A program made the translations under genes and the position numbers. From assembly GCF_044465595.1 (NCBI RefSeq), contig NZ_JBITLV010000001.1, positions 868,001-932,000 on the forward strand: DNA of 64,000 nt. Reading direction: 5' to 3'. This document shows positions 23,254 to 31,891 of this stretch, one piece after another. Numbering within the stretch: the stretch's first letter is position 1; each line of letters begins with the position of its first letter. The notes below the pieces were generated by a model. The model had not been told where the DNA came from and made no database searches. It saw only the letters and a list, made by a program, of their open reading frames with translations. The DNA comes from Spongisporangium articulatum. Its GTDB lineage: Bacteria; Actinomycetota; Actinomycetes; Actinomycetales; Kineosporiaceae.

Positions 23254-23727
23254 ATGTCCACCACACCTGGCCTGAAGACCCGCCTGCAGTCGGACCTGAC
23301 CACCGCGATGAAGGCCCGGGACGCCGTCCGCTCGGCCACCATCCGGATGGTCCTGACCGCGGTGCGCGCGGAAGAGGTCGCCGGGACGTCGGCGCGGGAG
23401 CTCTCGGACGCCGAGGTCACCACGGTGGTCACCAAGGAGGCCAAGAAGCGCCGCGAGGCGGCGCAGGCCTACGACGACGCCGGCCGTCAGGAGCTGGCCA
23501 ACCGCGAGCGGGCCGAGCTGGACGTGCTGGCCGACTACCTGCCGGAGCAGCTGTCCGACGAGCAGATCGCCGCGCTCGTCACCGCGGCGGTCGAGGCGGC
23601 GGCGGCCGACGGCGCCACCGGCCGGGGCGCGATGGGCGCGGTGATGAAGCGGGTCAAGCCGCAGACCGACGGCAAGGCGGACGGCGGGGCGGTGGCCGCC
23701 GAGGTCCGTCGCCAGCTCGGCATGTAG
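23254..23727 (+). CDS. GatB/YqeY domain protein
   Basis: A 157-residue, highly charged helical protein: 'LKTRLQSDLTTAMKARDAVRSATIRM', 'EEVTTVVTKEAKKRREAAQAY'-type segments and a C-terminal 'MGAVMKRVKP...VRRQLGM'. It matches YqeY, which resembles the tail of GatB and is linked to tRNA-dependent amidation, though its role is unproven. ATG 23,254 has GAGG at proper distance; ATG 23,245 is too close to it. Confidence 0.85.
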   Translation: MSTTPGLKTRLQSDLTTAMKARDAVRSATIRMVLTAVRAEEVAGTSARELSDAEVTTVVTKEAKKRREAAQAYDDAGRQELANRERAELDVLADYLPEQLSDEQIAALVTAAVEAAAADGATGRGAMGAVMKRVKPQTDGKADGGAVAAEVRRQLGM

Positions 23728-23793
23728 CTCGGGCCGTACCTGGGCCCTCCCCCTCGGCCGTCGTCAGCCGAACAGGCCGCCGAACAGTTCTCT

Positions 23794-26031
23794 TCAACGG
23801 TTGGGGTCGACGATCCCACCGGCCCCGTTCCCGTTCCCGTTGTTGCCCGGGCCGTCGTTGGTCTTCTTCTTGTCGTCGCCCTCCTGCTTGGGCGGCGTGT
23901 AGTGACCGATCATGCTGCTGGGCGGCTGGTCGAACTTCTCGACCTTCTTGCCCTTCAGGGCCGGCTCCATGATCTTCTTCCAGATCGGGGCGGCCAGCGT
24001 GGCGCCGTAGACCGAGCCGTAGTAGGTGCCGTTGATGGTGCGCCCGTTGAGCGAGGTCGGCTCGCCGTCGTGGTTCGGGCGGCCGACCCAGACGGCGGTC
24101 GCCAGCTGCGGCGTGAACCCGACGAACCAGGTGGCGATCGAGTTGTTGGTCGTACCGGTCTTGCCGGACGCCGGGCGGCCGCCCGGCAGCGGGCCGACTC
24201 GTGCCGCGGTCCCGTTGGTCAGCACCCGGCTCAGACCCAGCGCCATGCCGTCGGCGACGTCCTTGTCCATGGCCTGCTTGCACGACTTGCCGGGCACGCT
24301 GACGTCGTTGCCGTCCCGATCCTCGATCGAGGCGACGGCCCGCGCCTTGCAGTACTCGCCCTCCGCCGCGAAGGCGGCGTATGCGGTGGCCTGCGTGAGC
24401 GGCGAGATGTTGATGACGCCCAGGGTCAGCGACGGGTAGCAGGTCGGGATGTCCTCGCTGGTCTCGCCCTTCGGCTGGCAGTCACCGGTCGGGATGGCCT
24501 GGTGAACACCCAGCGCTTCGGCCCCCTTGGCGATGTCGCAGATGTCGAGCTTCTGCTCCATCGACACGTAGGCCTTGTTGACCGAGTTGGCGGTGGCGTT
24601 CCAGACGCTCATCCCGCCGCCCTTGCTGCCCGAGTCGCCGGCGTTGCTGTATGTGTAGCTGCCGCCGACCAGCGGCTTCCCGCAGGCCTTGAAGGAGCTG
24701 AACGAGCGCGTCCCGGTGCTGGCGTCGACGGTGTCGTTGAGCGTGTGCCCCGCCTTCAGCCAGGCGAGGAGCGTGTAGGGCTTGAACGTCGAGCCGGTCT
24801 GGAAGCCCGCCGAGCCGCCGTCCTTCCGGTCGACCGAGTAGTTCAGGAAGACGCCGGTGCCGGGCCCCTTGCCGTTGTACGTCGTGTTCTGGGCCATCGC
24901 GATGATGTTGCCGGTGCCGGGCTCGACGGTGACGGCCGCCGTGCGGACCTTGCTCTTGTCGCTGGGCTTGATGGTCCGGCTTACCGAGTTCCACGCCGCC
25001 TTCTGCACCTTCGGGTCCAGCGTCGTCTTGATCGTGTAGCCGCCGCGCAGCAGGGCGTTGGCGCGGTCGTCCTGGGTGGCGCCGAGGGCCTTGAATGCGT
25101 CGTTCTGCTCGATCGTGCGCTTCACGTAGTCGCAGAAGTAGGCGGAGTACCCGGCGTTGGCACAGCCGTTGGGGACCGGGTGCTCCTTGGCGCCCAGCGA
25201 CTGCTCGCGAGTCGTCTCGTACGTGGCCTGGTCGATCATCTTCAGGTCGAGCATGCGGCGCAGCACGATGTTGCGGCGCTGCGCGGCGTCGTCCTGGTGG
25301 TCGACCGGGTCCCACTGGGCCGGTGCCTGGATCATCCCGGCCAGCATCGCCGCCTGCTGCAGGGTCAGCTTGGCGGCGGTGGTGTCGTAATAGAAGTGCG
25401 CGGCCGCCTCGACGCCGTAGATCTTGCCGCCGAACCAGATGATGTTCAGGTACCGCTCGAGGATCTCCGGCTTGGTGAGCTGCTTCTCCAGCGCCACCGC
25501 GTAGCGGATCTCCTTCAGCTTGCGGCCGTAGTTCTGCGCCCGCGCGTCCTCGATGCCCTGCTTGTCGTTGTTCACGTAGGCCGTCTCCACCAGCACGTTC
25601 TTCACGTACTGCTGGGTCAGCGTCGAGGCGCCCTGCTCGGTGGCGCCGTTGACCTTATTGGTCACGAACGCTCGCACGAGGCCCTTGGAGTCGAACCCGC
25701 CGTGCTCGTAGAACCGGGCGTCCTCGATGGCCACGACCGCGTTCTGCATGTTCGGGCTGATCTTCGACAGCGGCACCACCTCGCGGTTCTCCTCGTAGAA
25801 GGAGGCGAGGACCTTGCCCTTCTTGTCGAGCACCGTGGAGCCCTGCGACAGCGGCGGTTGCTCCAGGTTGCTGGGCAGCTTGGCGAACACGTCGACCGAC
25901 TTCTTGGCGCCGACTCCCGAGGCTCCGACGACGGGCAGCATCAGGCCGGCGCCGAGCAGGCCCATCACCACGCTGCACGCCACGAAGGCGCCGAAGAGAC
26001 CGAGGACGTTGCGTTCGGGGCCCGAGCTCAT
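23794..26031 (-). CDS. ponA2: Class A penicillin-binding protein, PonA2-like
   Basis: A 745-residue bifunctional peptidoglycan synthase with one N-terminal membrane helix (about 10-38). The glycosyltransferase domain shows catalytic Glu103 in 'AIEDARFYEHGG' and 'GASTLTQQYVKN'. The transpeptidase domain shows S-x-x-K in 'TGSTFKPY', S-x-N in 'NSVNKAY' and K-T-G in 'SGKTGTT'. The tail is a short asparagine/glycine-rich segment. No PASTA domain is seen, unlike mycobacterial PonA2. It is divergent from the whiB gene, as in mycobacteria. Confidence 0.92.
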   Translation of the reverse strand: MSSGPERNVLGLFGAFVACSVVMGLLGAGLMLPVVGASGVGAKKSVDVFAKLPSNLEQPPLSQGSTVLDKKGKVLASFYEENREVVPLSKISPNMQNAVVAIEDARFYEHGGFDSKGLVRAFVTNKVNGATEQGASTLTQQYVKNVLVETAYVNNDKQGIEDARAQNYGRKLKEIRYAVALEKQLTKPEILERYLNIIWFGGKIYGVEAAAHFYYDTTAAKLTLQQAAMLAGMIQAPAQWDPVDHQDDAAQRRNIVLRRMLDLKMIDQATYETTREQSLGAKEHPVPNGCANAGYSAYFCDYVKRTIEQNDAFKALGATQDDRANALLRGGYTIKTTLDPKVQKAAWNSVSRTIKPSDKSKVRTAAVTVEPGTGNIIAMAQNTTYNGKGPGTGVFLNYSVDRKDGGSAGFQTGSTFKPYTLLAWLKAGHTLNDTVDASTGTRSFSSFKACGKPLVGGSYTYSNAGDSGSKGGGMSVWNATANSVNKAYVSMEQKLDICDIAKGAEALGVHQAIPTGDCQPKGETSEDIPTCYPSLTLGVINISPLTQATAYAAFAAEGEYCKARAVASIEDRDGNDVSVPGKSCKQAMDKDVADGMALGLSRVLTNGTAARVGPLPGGRPASGKTGTTNNSIATWFVGFTPQLATAVWVGRPNHDGEPTSLNGRTINGTYYGSVYGATLAAPIWKKIMEPALKGKKVEKFDQPPSSMIGHYTPPKQEGDDKKKTNDGPGNNGNGNGAGGIVDPNR

Positions 26032-26516
26032 GGACTCAGCCTAAGCCGTCCGGGGGACCGTTTCGGCAGGTCGCACCCTGTCAGCGCGGTGGAGTTCGTC
26101 GCGGCGCGCGTGGCCGGTGCGGCTGGTGTGACGGCTGAGCACGTTCCGTGTCTTAAGTCTTTTTGAGGATGTCCCGTAACGCTTCGGGCCTTCTGTTCGA
26201 TCTGGCACTGGTACGAGCTGTCCGACCGACGTCTCGGTCGCCCACGTGGAGGTGGGCGAACGGGGTCGAGGTCAGGCGACTGCAGGGCCAGGAGACGCCT
26301 GGAACCGGCTCCGTCACCCAGACGGATGTCAGGCCAACGTCAAATGGGCACTAAAAGTGTCGGATCGTTTGCGAGCTGTAACTCATCGTCACTTCGGACG
26401 ATGGCGATTCAGCCATCCGGCCCTTATTGCCGTAGCAGTTGCTCACCTAACGTCATCAGTGACGGTTCAGCTCGGGGTGCGACGTTGGGCCACGGGGGTC
26501 CAGGGAGGGTCAAGGA
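26032..26516. other. 485-bp divergent region between ponA2 and whiB
   Basis: No convincing gene is present; short open frames here have poor codon use. The stretch is AT-richer than its flanks and holds a small dyad, ACGTCATCAGTGACG-like, about 60 bp before the whiB start. It should contain both promoters, and its length suggests several regulators or a long 5' leader. Confidence 0.45.
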
Positions 26517-26852
26517 GTGAGCGTGACGGTGAACCAGTGGGCTACGCAGGGCGCCTGCCGAGGGTCGGACCCGGATGCACTGTTCGTGCAGGGTGCGGCG
26601 CAGAACCGGGCCAAGGCGGTCTGCTTCTCCTGCCCCGTGCGGACGGAGTGCCTCTCCGACGCGCTCGACCACCGCATCGAGTTCGGGGTCTGGGGCGGGA
26701 TGACCGAGCGTGAGCGCCGTGCGCTGCTCCGCCGCCGCCCGAACGTCCAGTCGTGGCGCCGCCTGCTGGAGACGGCCCGCGCCGAGCAGCTGCGCCTGGT
26801 CGACCTCCTGGAGCCGGGCAAGGAGCCCGTCTCCGCCAGCCGCGCCAGCTGA
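26517..26852 (+). CDS. WhiB-family Fe-S regulator, WhiB4-like
   Basis: A 111-residue protein with the four cluster ligands Cys14, Cys36, Cys39 and Cys45 (C...CxxC...C) and the 'GVWGGMTERERRAL' turn, followed by a basic DNA-binding tail. GTG 26,517 has GGGAGG upstream. Its place between ponA2 and the Get3-like ATPases matches Rv3681c (whiB4), a redox-responsive repressor, so the same role is likely. Confidence 0.9.
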   Translation: MSVTVNQWATQGACRGSDPDALFVQGAAQNRAKAVCFSCPVRTECLSDALDHRIEFGVWGGMTERERRALLRRRPNVQSWRRLLETARAEQLRLVDLLEPGKEPVSASRAS

Positions 26853-26865
26853 CCCACCTTCTCGT

Positions 26866-26910
26866 CGTTCGAGCCCCGCCTGCTCCGCTCAGGCGGGGCT
26901 CGAACGTTTT
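26866..26910 (+). terminator. Strong intrinsic terminator after whiB
   Basis: A perfect 17-bp stem, 26,866-26,882 paired with 26,890-26,906, with loop CTCCGCT and followed by TTTT. It lies 14 bp after the whiB stop and is the clearest rho-independent terminator in the window. Confidence 0.93.
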
Positions 26911-26947
26911 GCCCACCGGCCGGCGCCCGGTGGGTCACGATCGGCAG

Positions 26948-27364
26948 ATGGACGACGCGAGCCCGGTCCCCGGGGGTCGGCGGGAGCGCCGTGCGGCTCG
27001 CGCGCGCCGGGGGCTCCGCCTCCGCTACTGGCTGCTCGCCGTCCCGATGAACCTGGTCATCGGCTACGTGGCCGTCGTCCCCTACGTGCTCGGCGTGGCC
27101 ACCCTCCAGCAGTACGTGCTGGCCCCGCGGGGCCTGGCCGCGCTCGACCCGACCTTCGACGACGGGGCGGTCGACTGGGTGCTCGCGGCGCTCGTCGTGG
27201 CCGGGGCCGTGGCCGGATTCGTCTGCGCCAACCTCCTGCTGGCCGGCTGGGCCGGGCACACCTGGACCCGCTGGCTGGTCGCCGTGCTGCTGAACGGGGC
27301 CCTGGCCGTCGTCGTCCTGATCTCACCCGGCGTGTGGGACGCGATCCGCTGGTACACGCCTTAG
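26948..27364 (+). CDS. Small integral membrane protein, unknown function
   Basis: A 138-residue protein with an arginine-rich cytosolic start and three membrane helices (about 29-50, 72-95 and 104-125). ATG 26,948 follows the terminator. Its stop overlaps the convergent bagB-like gene by 4 bp. No family is recognised. Confidence 0.65.
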   Translation: MDDASPVPGGRRERRAARARRGLRLRYWLLAVPMNLVIGYVAVVPYVLGVATLQQYVLAPRGLAALDPTFDDGAVDWVLAALVVAGAVAGFVCANLLLAGWAGHTWTRWLVAVLLNGALAVVVLISPGVWDAIRWYTP

Positions 27365-28509
27365 GAAGCCAGTGACTCCCCGACCTCGCGCAGCCCATCG
27401 AGGTCGTGGACGTCCCGAGGCCGGGCGGCGATCCGGGCGACCGGGACGTCGGGGTGCGCGTGGCTGAACCGGGCCGCGAGCTCCGCCTCCCGGGCGCCCC
27501 GGCGCATCTGGTCGGCGTGCAACCGCAGCAGGCCCGCGACCAGGGGGTGCGCCTCGTCGTCCTCGAGGTCCTCGGCCGCCGCCAGCGCCCGCTCCGCCGA
27601 CAGGCCCTCGGCCCGGCACGAGTGCACCCGGTTCAGGACCAGCCCGGCCAGCGGCATCCGCTCGTCGGCCAGCCGTTCGACGAAGTACGACGCCTCGCGC
27701 AGCGCGTCGGGCTCGGGGGCGGCGACCACGACGAAGGCGGTGCCGGGCGCCTGGAGCAGCTTGTAGGTGGCGTCCGCGCGCTCGCGGAACCCGCCGAACA
27801 TCGTGTCGGTGGCGGCGACGAAGGTCTGCACGTCCTTCAGCACCTGGGCGCCGAGCACCTTGGTCACCACCGAGGCCGCCGTGTTCATCGCCGCGGAGAC
27901 GACTTTCAGGTACGCCCGGCCGCCGGCCCGGGCCGGAGCGGTCAGCACCCGGATGAACCGGCCGTCCAGGAACGACCCCAGCCGCTGCGGGGCGTCCAGG
28001 AAGTCGAGGGCCGACCGGCTGGGCGGGGTGTCGACGACGATCAGGTCCCAGCCGTCGGAATCCCGGTCGGCCCGGGCCCGCAGCTGGCCGAGCTTCTCCA
28101 TCGCCATGTACTCCTGGGTGCCGGCGAAGGAGCTGGAAAGCGCCTGGTAGAAGGGATTCTCCAGGATGGAGGCGGCCTTCTCGGGGGTGCTGTGCCCCTC
28201 GATCACCTCGTCGAAGGTGCGCTTCATGTCGAGCATCATGGCGTCGAGCCGCCCACCCGCCGCGGTGGCGACTCCCGTCACCGGGCGCGGGGTGTTGTCC
28301 AGCTCCTGCAGGCCCATCGACTGGGCCAGCCGACGGGCCGGGTCGATGGTGAGAACCACCACCCGGCGCCCCCGTTCGGCCGCGCGCAGACCGAGAGCGG
28401 CCGCCGTCGTCGTCTTCCCGACCCCGCCCGAGCCGCAGCACACCAGGATGCGCGTCGCCGGGTCGGTCAGGAGCGCGTCCACGTCGAGGGACGACGGTGA
28501 GCCGGTCAC
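27361..28509 (-). CDS. Get3/ArsA-like ATPase, BagB (Rv3680) counterpart
   Basis: A 382-residue P-loop ATPase from GTG 28,509. Signature deviant Walker A 'GSGGVGKTTTA', 'LTIDPARRLAQS' (switch I-type DPA), 'DLIVVDTPPSRSALDFLD' and a helical membrane-protein-binding region. The GTGA overlap with the upstream ATPase shows they are made as a pair. In M. tuberculosis the pair Rv3679/Rv3680 (BagA/BagB) forms a Get3-like complex important under stress. Confidence 0.88.
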   Translation of the reverse strand: MTGSPSSLDVDALLTDPATRILVCCGSGGVGKTTTAAALGLRAAERGRRVVVLTIDPARRLAQSMGLQELDNTPRPVTGVATAAGGRLDAMMLDMKRTFDEVIEGHSTPEKAASILENPFYQALSSSFAGTQEYMAMEKLGQLRARADRDSDGWDLIVVDTPPSRSALDFLDAPQRLGSFLDGRFIRVLTAPARAGGRAYLKVVSAAMNTAASVVTKVLGAQVLKDVQTFVAATDTMFGGFRERADATYKLLQAPGTAFVVVAAPEPDALREASYFVERLADERMPLAGLVLNRVHSCRAEGLSAERALAAAEDLEDDEAHPLVAGLLRLHADQMRRGAREAELAARFSHAHPDVPVARIAARPRDVHDLDGLREVGESLAS

Positions 28510-29594
28510 GACATCCCCTGTTCGCGCAGCCGGGCGGCGAGTTCGTAGAGCGCCCCGACGTCGATCCCGCCGGCCAGCAGCGGCAGTTCGTAGGTGGGGC
28601 GGGCCAGTTCGGCCAGTTCCTTGCGCTCGTCGCGTTGCATCGCGACCCGGGACGCGTGGTCGGCGGCCTCGCCGAGGAGCGCGGTGGTGAGCGCTGCGGG
28701 ACTCGTGTCGTTCCCGGTGGCCTGCGACCGTCGTCCGAGCCCGGCCGCGGTCAGCCCGGCCAGCACCTCGTCGCGGTCCAGCGTCCCGGCCGACGCACGT
28801 TCCAGCGCGTCGCCCGGCAAGAACGGCTCGGTCACCATGTTCACCACCACACCGCCCACCGGCAGGTGCGCCGCGAGCAGCTCGGCCACGCCGTCCACCG
28901 TCTCCTGGACCGGCATCTCCTCCAGCACCGTGACCAGGTGAACGGCGGCCTGCGGCGAACGCAGCAGCGTCATCACGGCATTCGCCTGGTTGCGGATCGG
29001 CCCGACCTTGGCCAGCCCGACGACCTCCTCGTTGACGTTGAGGAAGCGGGTGATCCGCCCCGTGGGCGGGGCGTCGAGGACGACGGCGTCGTAGACCGGG
29101 CGGCCCTGGCCCCCACGCCCGGGCTGGGTCCGCCGGACCGCCTCGTAGACCTTCCCGATCAGCAGCACGTCGCGCACCCCGGGGGCCACCGTCGTGGCGA
29201 AGTCGACCGCCCCGACCTTCTCCAGCACCTTGCCCGCCCGGCCCAGCCGGTAGAAGACGTCGAGGTACTCGAGCAGGGCCTCCTTGGCGTCGATCGCCAG
29301 CGCGTACACCTCCCCGCCGCCGGGGGCGACGGCGATGCGTTGCTCGTCGTAGGGCAGGGCCGGGACGTCGAACAGCCGGGCGATGTTCTGCCGGCCCTCG
29401 ACCTCGACCAGCAGGGTCCGGCGCCCGCCGGCGGCCAGCCCCAGTGCCAGGGCGGCGGCGACCGTCGTCTTGCCGGTGCCGCCCTTGCCGGTCACGACGT
29501 GCAGCCGCACGTCGTCCCAGTCGGTCGCGTGGTCGGCGGGCCGGGCGAGGAGGCGTTCTTGGGGGGACAGGCTGGGGGGACGACGGGCGGGCAC
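28506..29594 (-). CDS. Get3/ArsA-like ATPase, BagA (Rv3679) counterpart
   Basis: A 362-residue P-loop ATPase that uses GTG 29,594. Walker A is 'GKGGTGKTTVA', followed by 'LLVEVEGRQNIARLF' (in place of the canonical DPA) and 'DAVVLDAPPTGRITRFL'. It is the first gene of the two-gene ATPase operon. It shares the paralogous fold with its partner and probably forms a heterocomplex. Confidence 0.88.
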   Translation of the reverse strand: MPARRPPSLSPQERLLARPADHATDWDDVRLHVVTGKGGTGKTTVAAALALGLAAGGRRTLLVEVEGRQNIARLFDVPALPYDEQRIAVAPGGGEVYALAIDAKEALLEYLDVFYRLGRAGKVLEKVGAVDFATTVAPGVRDVLLIGKVYEAVRRTQPGRGGQGRPVYDAVVLDAPPTGRITRFLNVNEEVVGLAKVGPIRNQANAVMTLLRSPQAAVHLVTVLEEMPVQETVDGVAELLAAHLPVGGVVVNMVTEPFLPGDALERASAGTLDRDEVLAGLTAAGLGRRSQATGNDTSPAALTTALLGEAADHASRVAMQRDERKELAELARPTYELPLLAGGIDVGALYELAARLREQGMS

Positions 29595-29663
29595 CCCTCA
29601 AGCGTAGGCAGCGTTCCCGCCGTGGGCACGCCCGCCGCCCACCTTCACCGGCGTGCCAGCCCA

Positions 29664-29705
29664 AAGCACAGAGATTCGCGCTCCCGAGGCCGGATTTCTG
29701 TGCTT
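29664..29705. repeat. Imperfect intergenic hairpin between divergent genes
   Basis: AAGCACAG (29,664-29,671) pairs with CTGTGCTT (29,698-29,705), with more pairing at the edges. It lies in the 158-bp gap between the divergent bagA-like and DUF4177 genes. It may be a regulatory structure or a relic of an intergenic repeat. Confidence 0.5.
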
Positions 29706-29752
29706 CCGCTGGGCACGCCGCCGTCGGGGTGGCCCTGAGTAAGCTCGCGCGC

Positions 29753-29905
29753 ATGACGAAGTGGGAGTACGCGACGCCGGCCCTGATCGTGCACAACACG
29801 CAGGCGATCCTGAACCAGTGGGGTGAGGACGGCTGGGAGCTGGTCACCGTCGTGACCGGCCCGACCGGCGGGCTGGTGGCCTACCTGAAGCGGCCGGTGG
29901 CCTGA
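29753..29905 (+). CDS. DUF4177 micro-protein (Rv3678A-like)
   Basis: A 50-residue protein, 'KWEYATPALIVHNTQAILN' then 'WGEDGWELVTVV' and a short C-terminal strand. The W-E-Y start and G-x-D-G-W-E-L motif are typical of DUF4177. Its stop abuts the RidA start (TGA-ATG), so the two are coupled. A homologue sits at the same place in mycobacteria (Rv3678A). Confidence 0.85.
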   Translation: MTKWEYATPALIVHNTQAILNQWGEDGWELVTVVTGPTGGLVAYLKRPVA

Positions 29906-30376
29906 ATGGGCCGCGTCGCCGACCGGCTGGCCGAACTCGGCATCGAGCTGCCCGCGGTCGTCACCCCCGTCGCCTCGTACACCCCGGCCGTGCTGGACGG
30001 CGACCACGTGTGGGTCTCCGGCCAGGTGCCGATGGTGCAGGGCTCACTGGCCCGCACCGGCAAGCTCGGCGATGGCGAGGGTTTCGTCACCGTCGAGGAG
30101 GGCTACGAGCTGGCCCGCATCTGCGCGCTGAACGGCATCGCCGCGGCCCACTCCGTGCTCGGCGACCTCGACCGCGTCGTGCGGGTCGTCAAGGTGCTGG
30201 GCATGGTGAACAGCGACCCGCAGTTCACCGGGCAGCCGCAGGTGATCAACGGCGCCAGCGACGTGCTGGGCCAGGTCTTCGGCGAGGCCGGTGTGCACGC
30301 CCGCTCGGCGTTCGGCGTCGCCGCCCTGCCGCTCGGGGCGCCCGTCGAGGTCGAAATGGTGCTCGCCGTCCGCTGA
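29906..30376 (+). CDS. RidA-family protein (Rv3678c counterpart)
   Basis: A 156-residue protein of the YjgF/YER057c/UK114 fold. It shows 'VWVSGQVPMVQG', 'ALNGIAAAHSVLGDLDRVVRVVKVLG' and 'HARSAFGVAALPLGAPVEVEMV'. The arginine in 'HARSAFG' corresponds to the conserved ligand-binding Arg. Canonical RidA removes reactive imines; whether this long subgroup is a deaminase is uncertain. Confidence 0.85.
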   Translation: MGRVADRLAELGIELPAVVTPVASYTPAVLDGDHVWVSGQVPMVQGSLARTGKLGDGEGFVTVEEGYELARICALNGIAAAHSVLGDLDRVVRVVKVLGMVNSDPQFTGQPQVINGASDVLGQVFGEAGVHARSAFGVAALPLGAPVEVEMVLAVR

Positions 30377-30386
30377 CCGCGGCTGG

Positions 30387-30968
30387 TCAGTCCGGCAGCA
30401 GCATCTGCCGCACGACCTCATCGGTGATCAGCACGCTCAGCTGCACCAGCGACTCGCGCACCTGCACGCCGCGCTCACTCGACGGGTCGACACCACCCGC
30501 GTCCTGCGCCACCAGCGTGTCGAGCTCGCGGCCGAGGTCCGCGCTGCGCTGCGCGATGCGCAACGACGCGACCAGGCCGACGCTGGGTGCGAGCCCGAGT
30601 TCCCGCAGCCGCTGCAGAATTTCGTAGGCGCGCGGGTCGTCCAGCACGGTCGGGCCCGGCCCGGCGTCGTCGTCCGGCCAGCCGTCCTGGTCACCGAAAC
30701 CCGCGGCCAGCAACCGCAACGGCCCGCCCGGGCCCAGGTCCTCGCCGCGCCGCGCGGCCTCCACGATCATCTTCAGCGGCAGCCCCGCGTCGCGCAGCTC
30801 GCGGATGTCCCGCAACCGGTCCAGGTGCGCCGTGCGGTACTGCGACGCCCGCCCGGACCGGACCGGCGGGGGCAGCAGGCCCTTGGTCCGGTAGGCCCGC
30901 ACGTTCCGCGTCGTCATCCCGGCCGCCCGCGCCAGTTCGTCTATGGAGTAGGAGTCTTCCGCTCCCAT
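30387..30968 (-). CDS. MerR-family transcriptional regulator
   Basis: A 193-residue protein. Residues about 6-70 are a MerR HTH ('YSIDELARAAGMTTRNVRAYRTKGLLPPP', then 'YRTAHLDRLRDIRELRDAGLPL'). The C-terminal part is helical, without metal-binding cysteines, so it probably senses an organic ligand or acts as a dimerising element. It lies between ridA and the MBL gene and is absent from the mycobacterial arrangement. Confidence 0.82.
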   Translation of the reverse strand: MGAEDSYSIDELARAAGMTTRNVRAYRTKGLLPPPVRSGRASQYRTAHLDRLRDIRELRDAGLPLKMIVEAARRGEDLGPGGPLRLLAAGFGDQDGWPDDDAGPGPTVLDDPRAYEILQRLRELGLAPSVGLVASLRIAQRSADLGRELDTLVAQDAGGVDPSSERGVQVRESLVQLSVLITDEVVRQMLLPD

Positions 30969-31126
30969 GCCTCAACCCCGTTTGTCGCATCGCGACGCCC
31001 GAGCCGGCTACACCCCGTGGCCGTACTGACGCCGCTCCCACCGTTGAAGTCTTCACTATCGCAGGCAGAGCACGAGAGCGCAGGCAACCGGCGGCGCAGG
31101 CGACGACTGTGCGTAGCATCAAGCGC

Positions 31127-31888
31127 GTGACCGAACCGAGTTCCGACTTCGGACCGTGGGCGCGGCTGGTCCGCGCCGACAACCCGGGGCTGATGACGCT
31201 GGACGGCACCAACACCTGGGTGCTGCGCCCACCCGGTTCCGGGGCGACGGTCGTCGTCGATCCGGGCCCGCTCGACGAGGGGCACCTCCAGGCGGTGCTG
31301 GCGGCGGCGACGGCCGACGGCGCGCGCGTCGAGGCGGTGCTGCTCACCCATCACCACTTCGACCACGCCGAGGGAGCGCCGCGGTTCGCGGAACTGTCCG
31401 GGGCGCCGGTGTACGGCGCCGAGCACGGCTGGGACGACTTCCGCCCGAGCGCGGCGTGGGACGGCGGGCTGCGGACGGTCGCGACGCCCGGCCACACCGC
31501 CGACTCCACGAGCCTGCTGCTCGAACCCGCCGGTCTGCTGCTGACCGGCGACACCGTGCTCGGGCGCGGGACGACGATCATCGCGGAACCGGACGGCCAC
31601 CTCGGCGAGTACCTGCGCTCGCTGGACGTCCTGGCCGGCGTCGTGGCCACCCACGACGTCCGGTGGTTGCTGCCCGGCCACGGGCCGGCGCGCGAGAACC
31701 CGGCCGGCGTCGTCCTGGAGTACCAGCAGCACCGGCGTACCCGGCTCGACCAGGTGAGCGCGGCGCACGCGGCCGGGGCGCGCACCGCGCGCGCCGTCGT
31801 CGAGGTGGTCTACGCCGACGTCCCGCAGGAACTGTGGGGCGCGGCCGAGGTCAGCGTCCAGGCACAGCTGGACTACCTCGGCCTGTAA
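31127..31888 (+). CDS. Metallo-beta-lactamase-fold hydrolase (Rv3677c counterpart)
   Basis: A 253-residue protein from GTG 31,127. The metal site reads T-H-H-H-F-D-H near residue 75, with later ligands in 'TPGHTADS', 'TGDTVLG' and 'LLPGHGP'. A C-terminal winged-helix-like tail makes it LACTB2-like, a group that includes endoribonucleases. It converges on crp with a 3-bp gap, as in mycobacteria. Confidence 0.87.
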   Translation: MTEPSSDFGPWARLVRADNPGLMTLDGTNTWVLRPPGSGATVVVDPGPLDEGHLQAVLAAATADGARVEAVLLTHHHFDHAEGAPRFAELSGAPVYGAEHGWDDFRPSAAWDGGLRTVATPGHTADSTSLLLEPAGLLLTGDTVLGRGTTIIAEPDGHLGEYLRSLDVLAGVVATHDVRWLLPGHGPARENPAGVVLEYQQHRRTRLDQVSAAHAAGARTARAVVEVVYADVPQELWGAAEVSVQAQLDYLGL

Positions 31889-31891
31889 GGC

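Noticed and set aside
22287..23444. A minus-strand open frame of about 385 codons across the metallophosphoesterase and YqeY
   Set aside because: It is an out-of-frame shadow rich in Arg, Ala and Gly. The overlapping frames have clear domains.
26163..26354. A small open frame between ponA2 and whiB
   Set aside because: No start context and no sensible protein pattern; the stretch reads as a promoter region.
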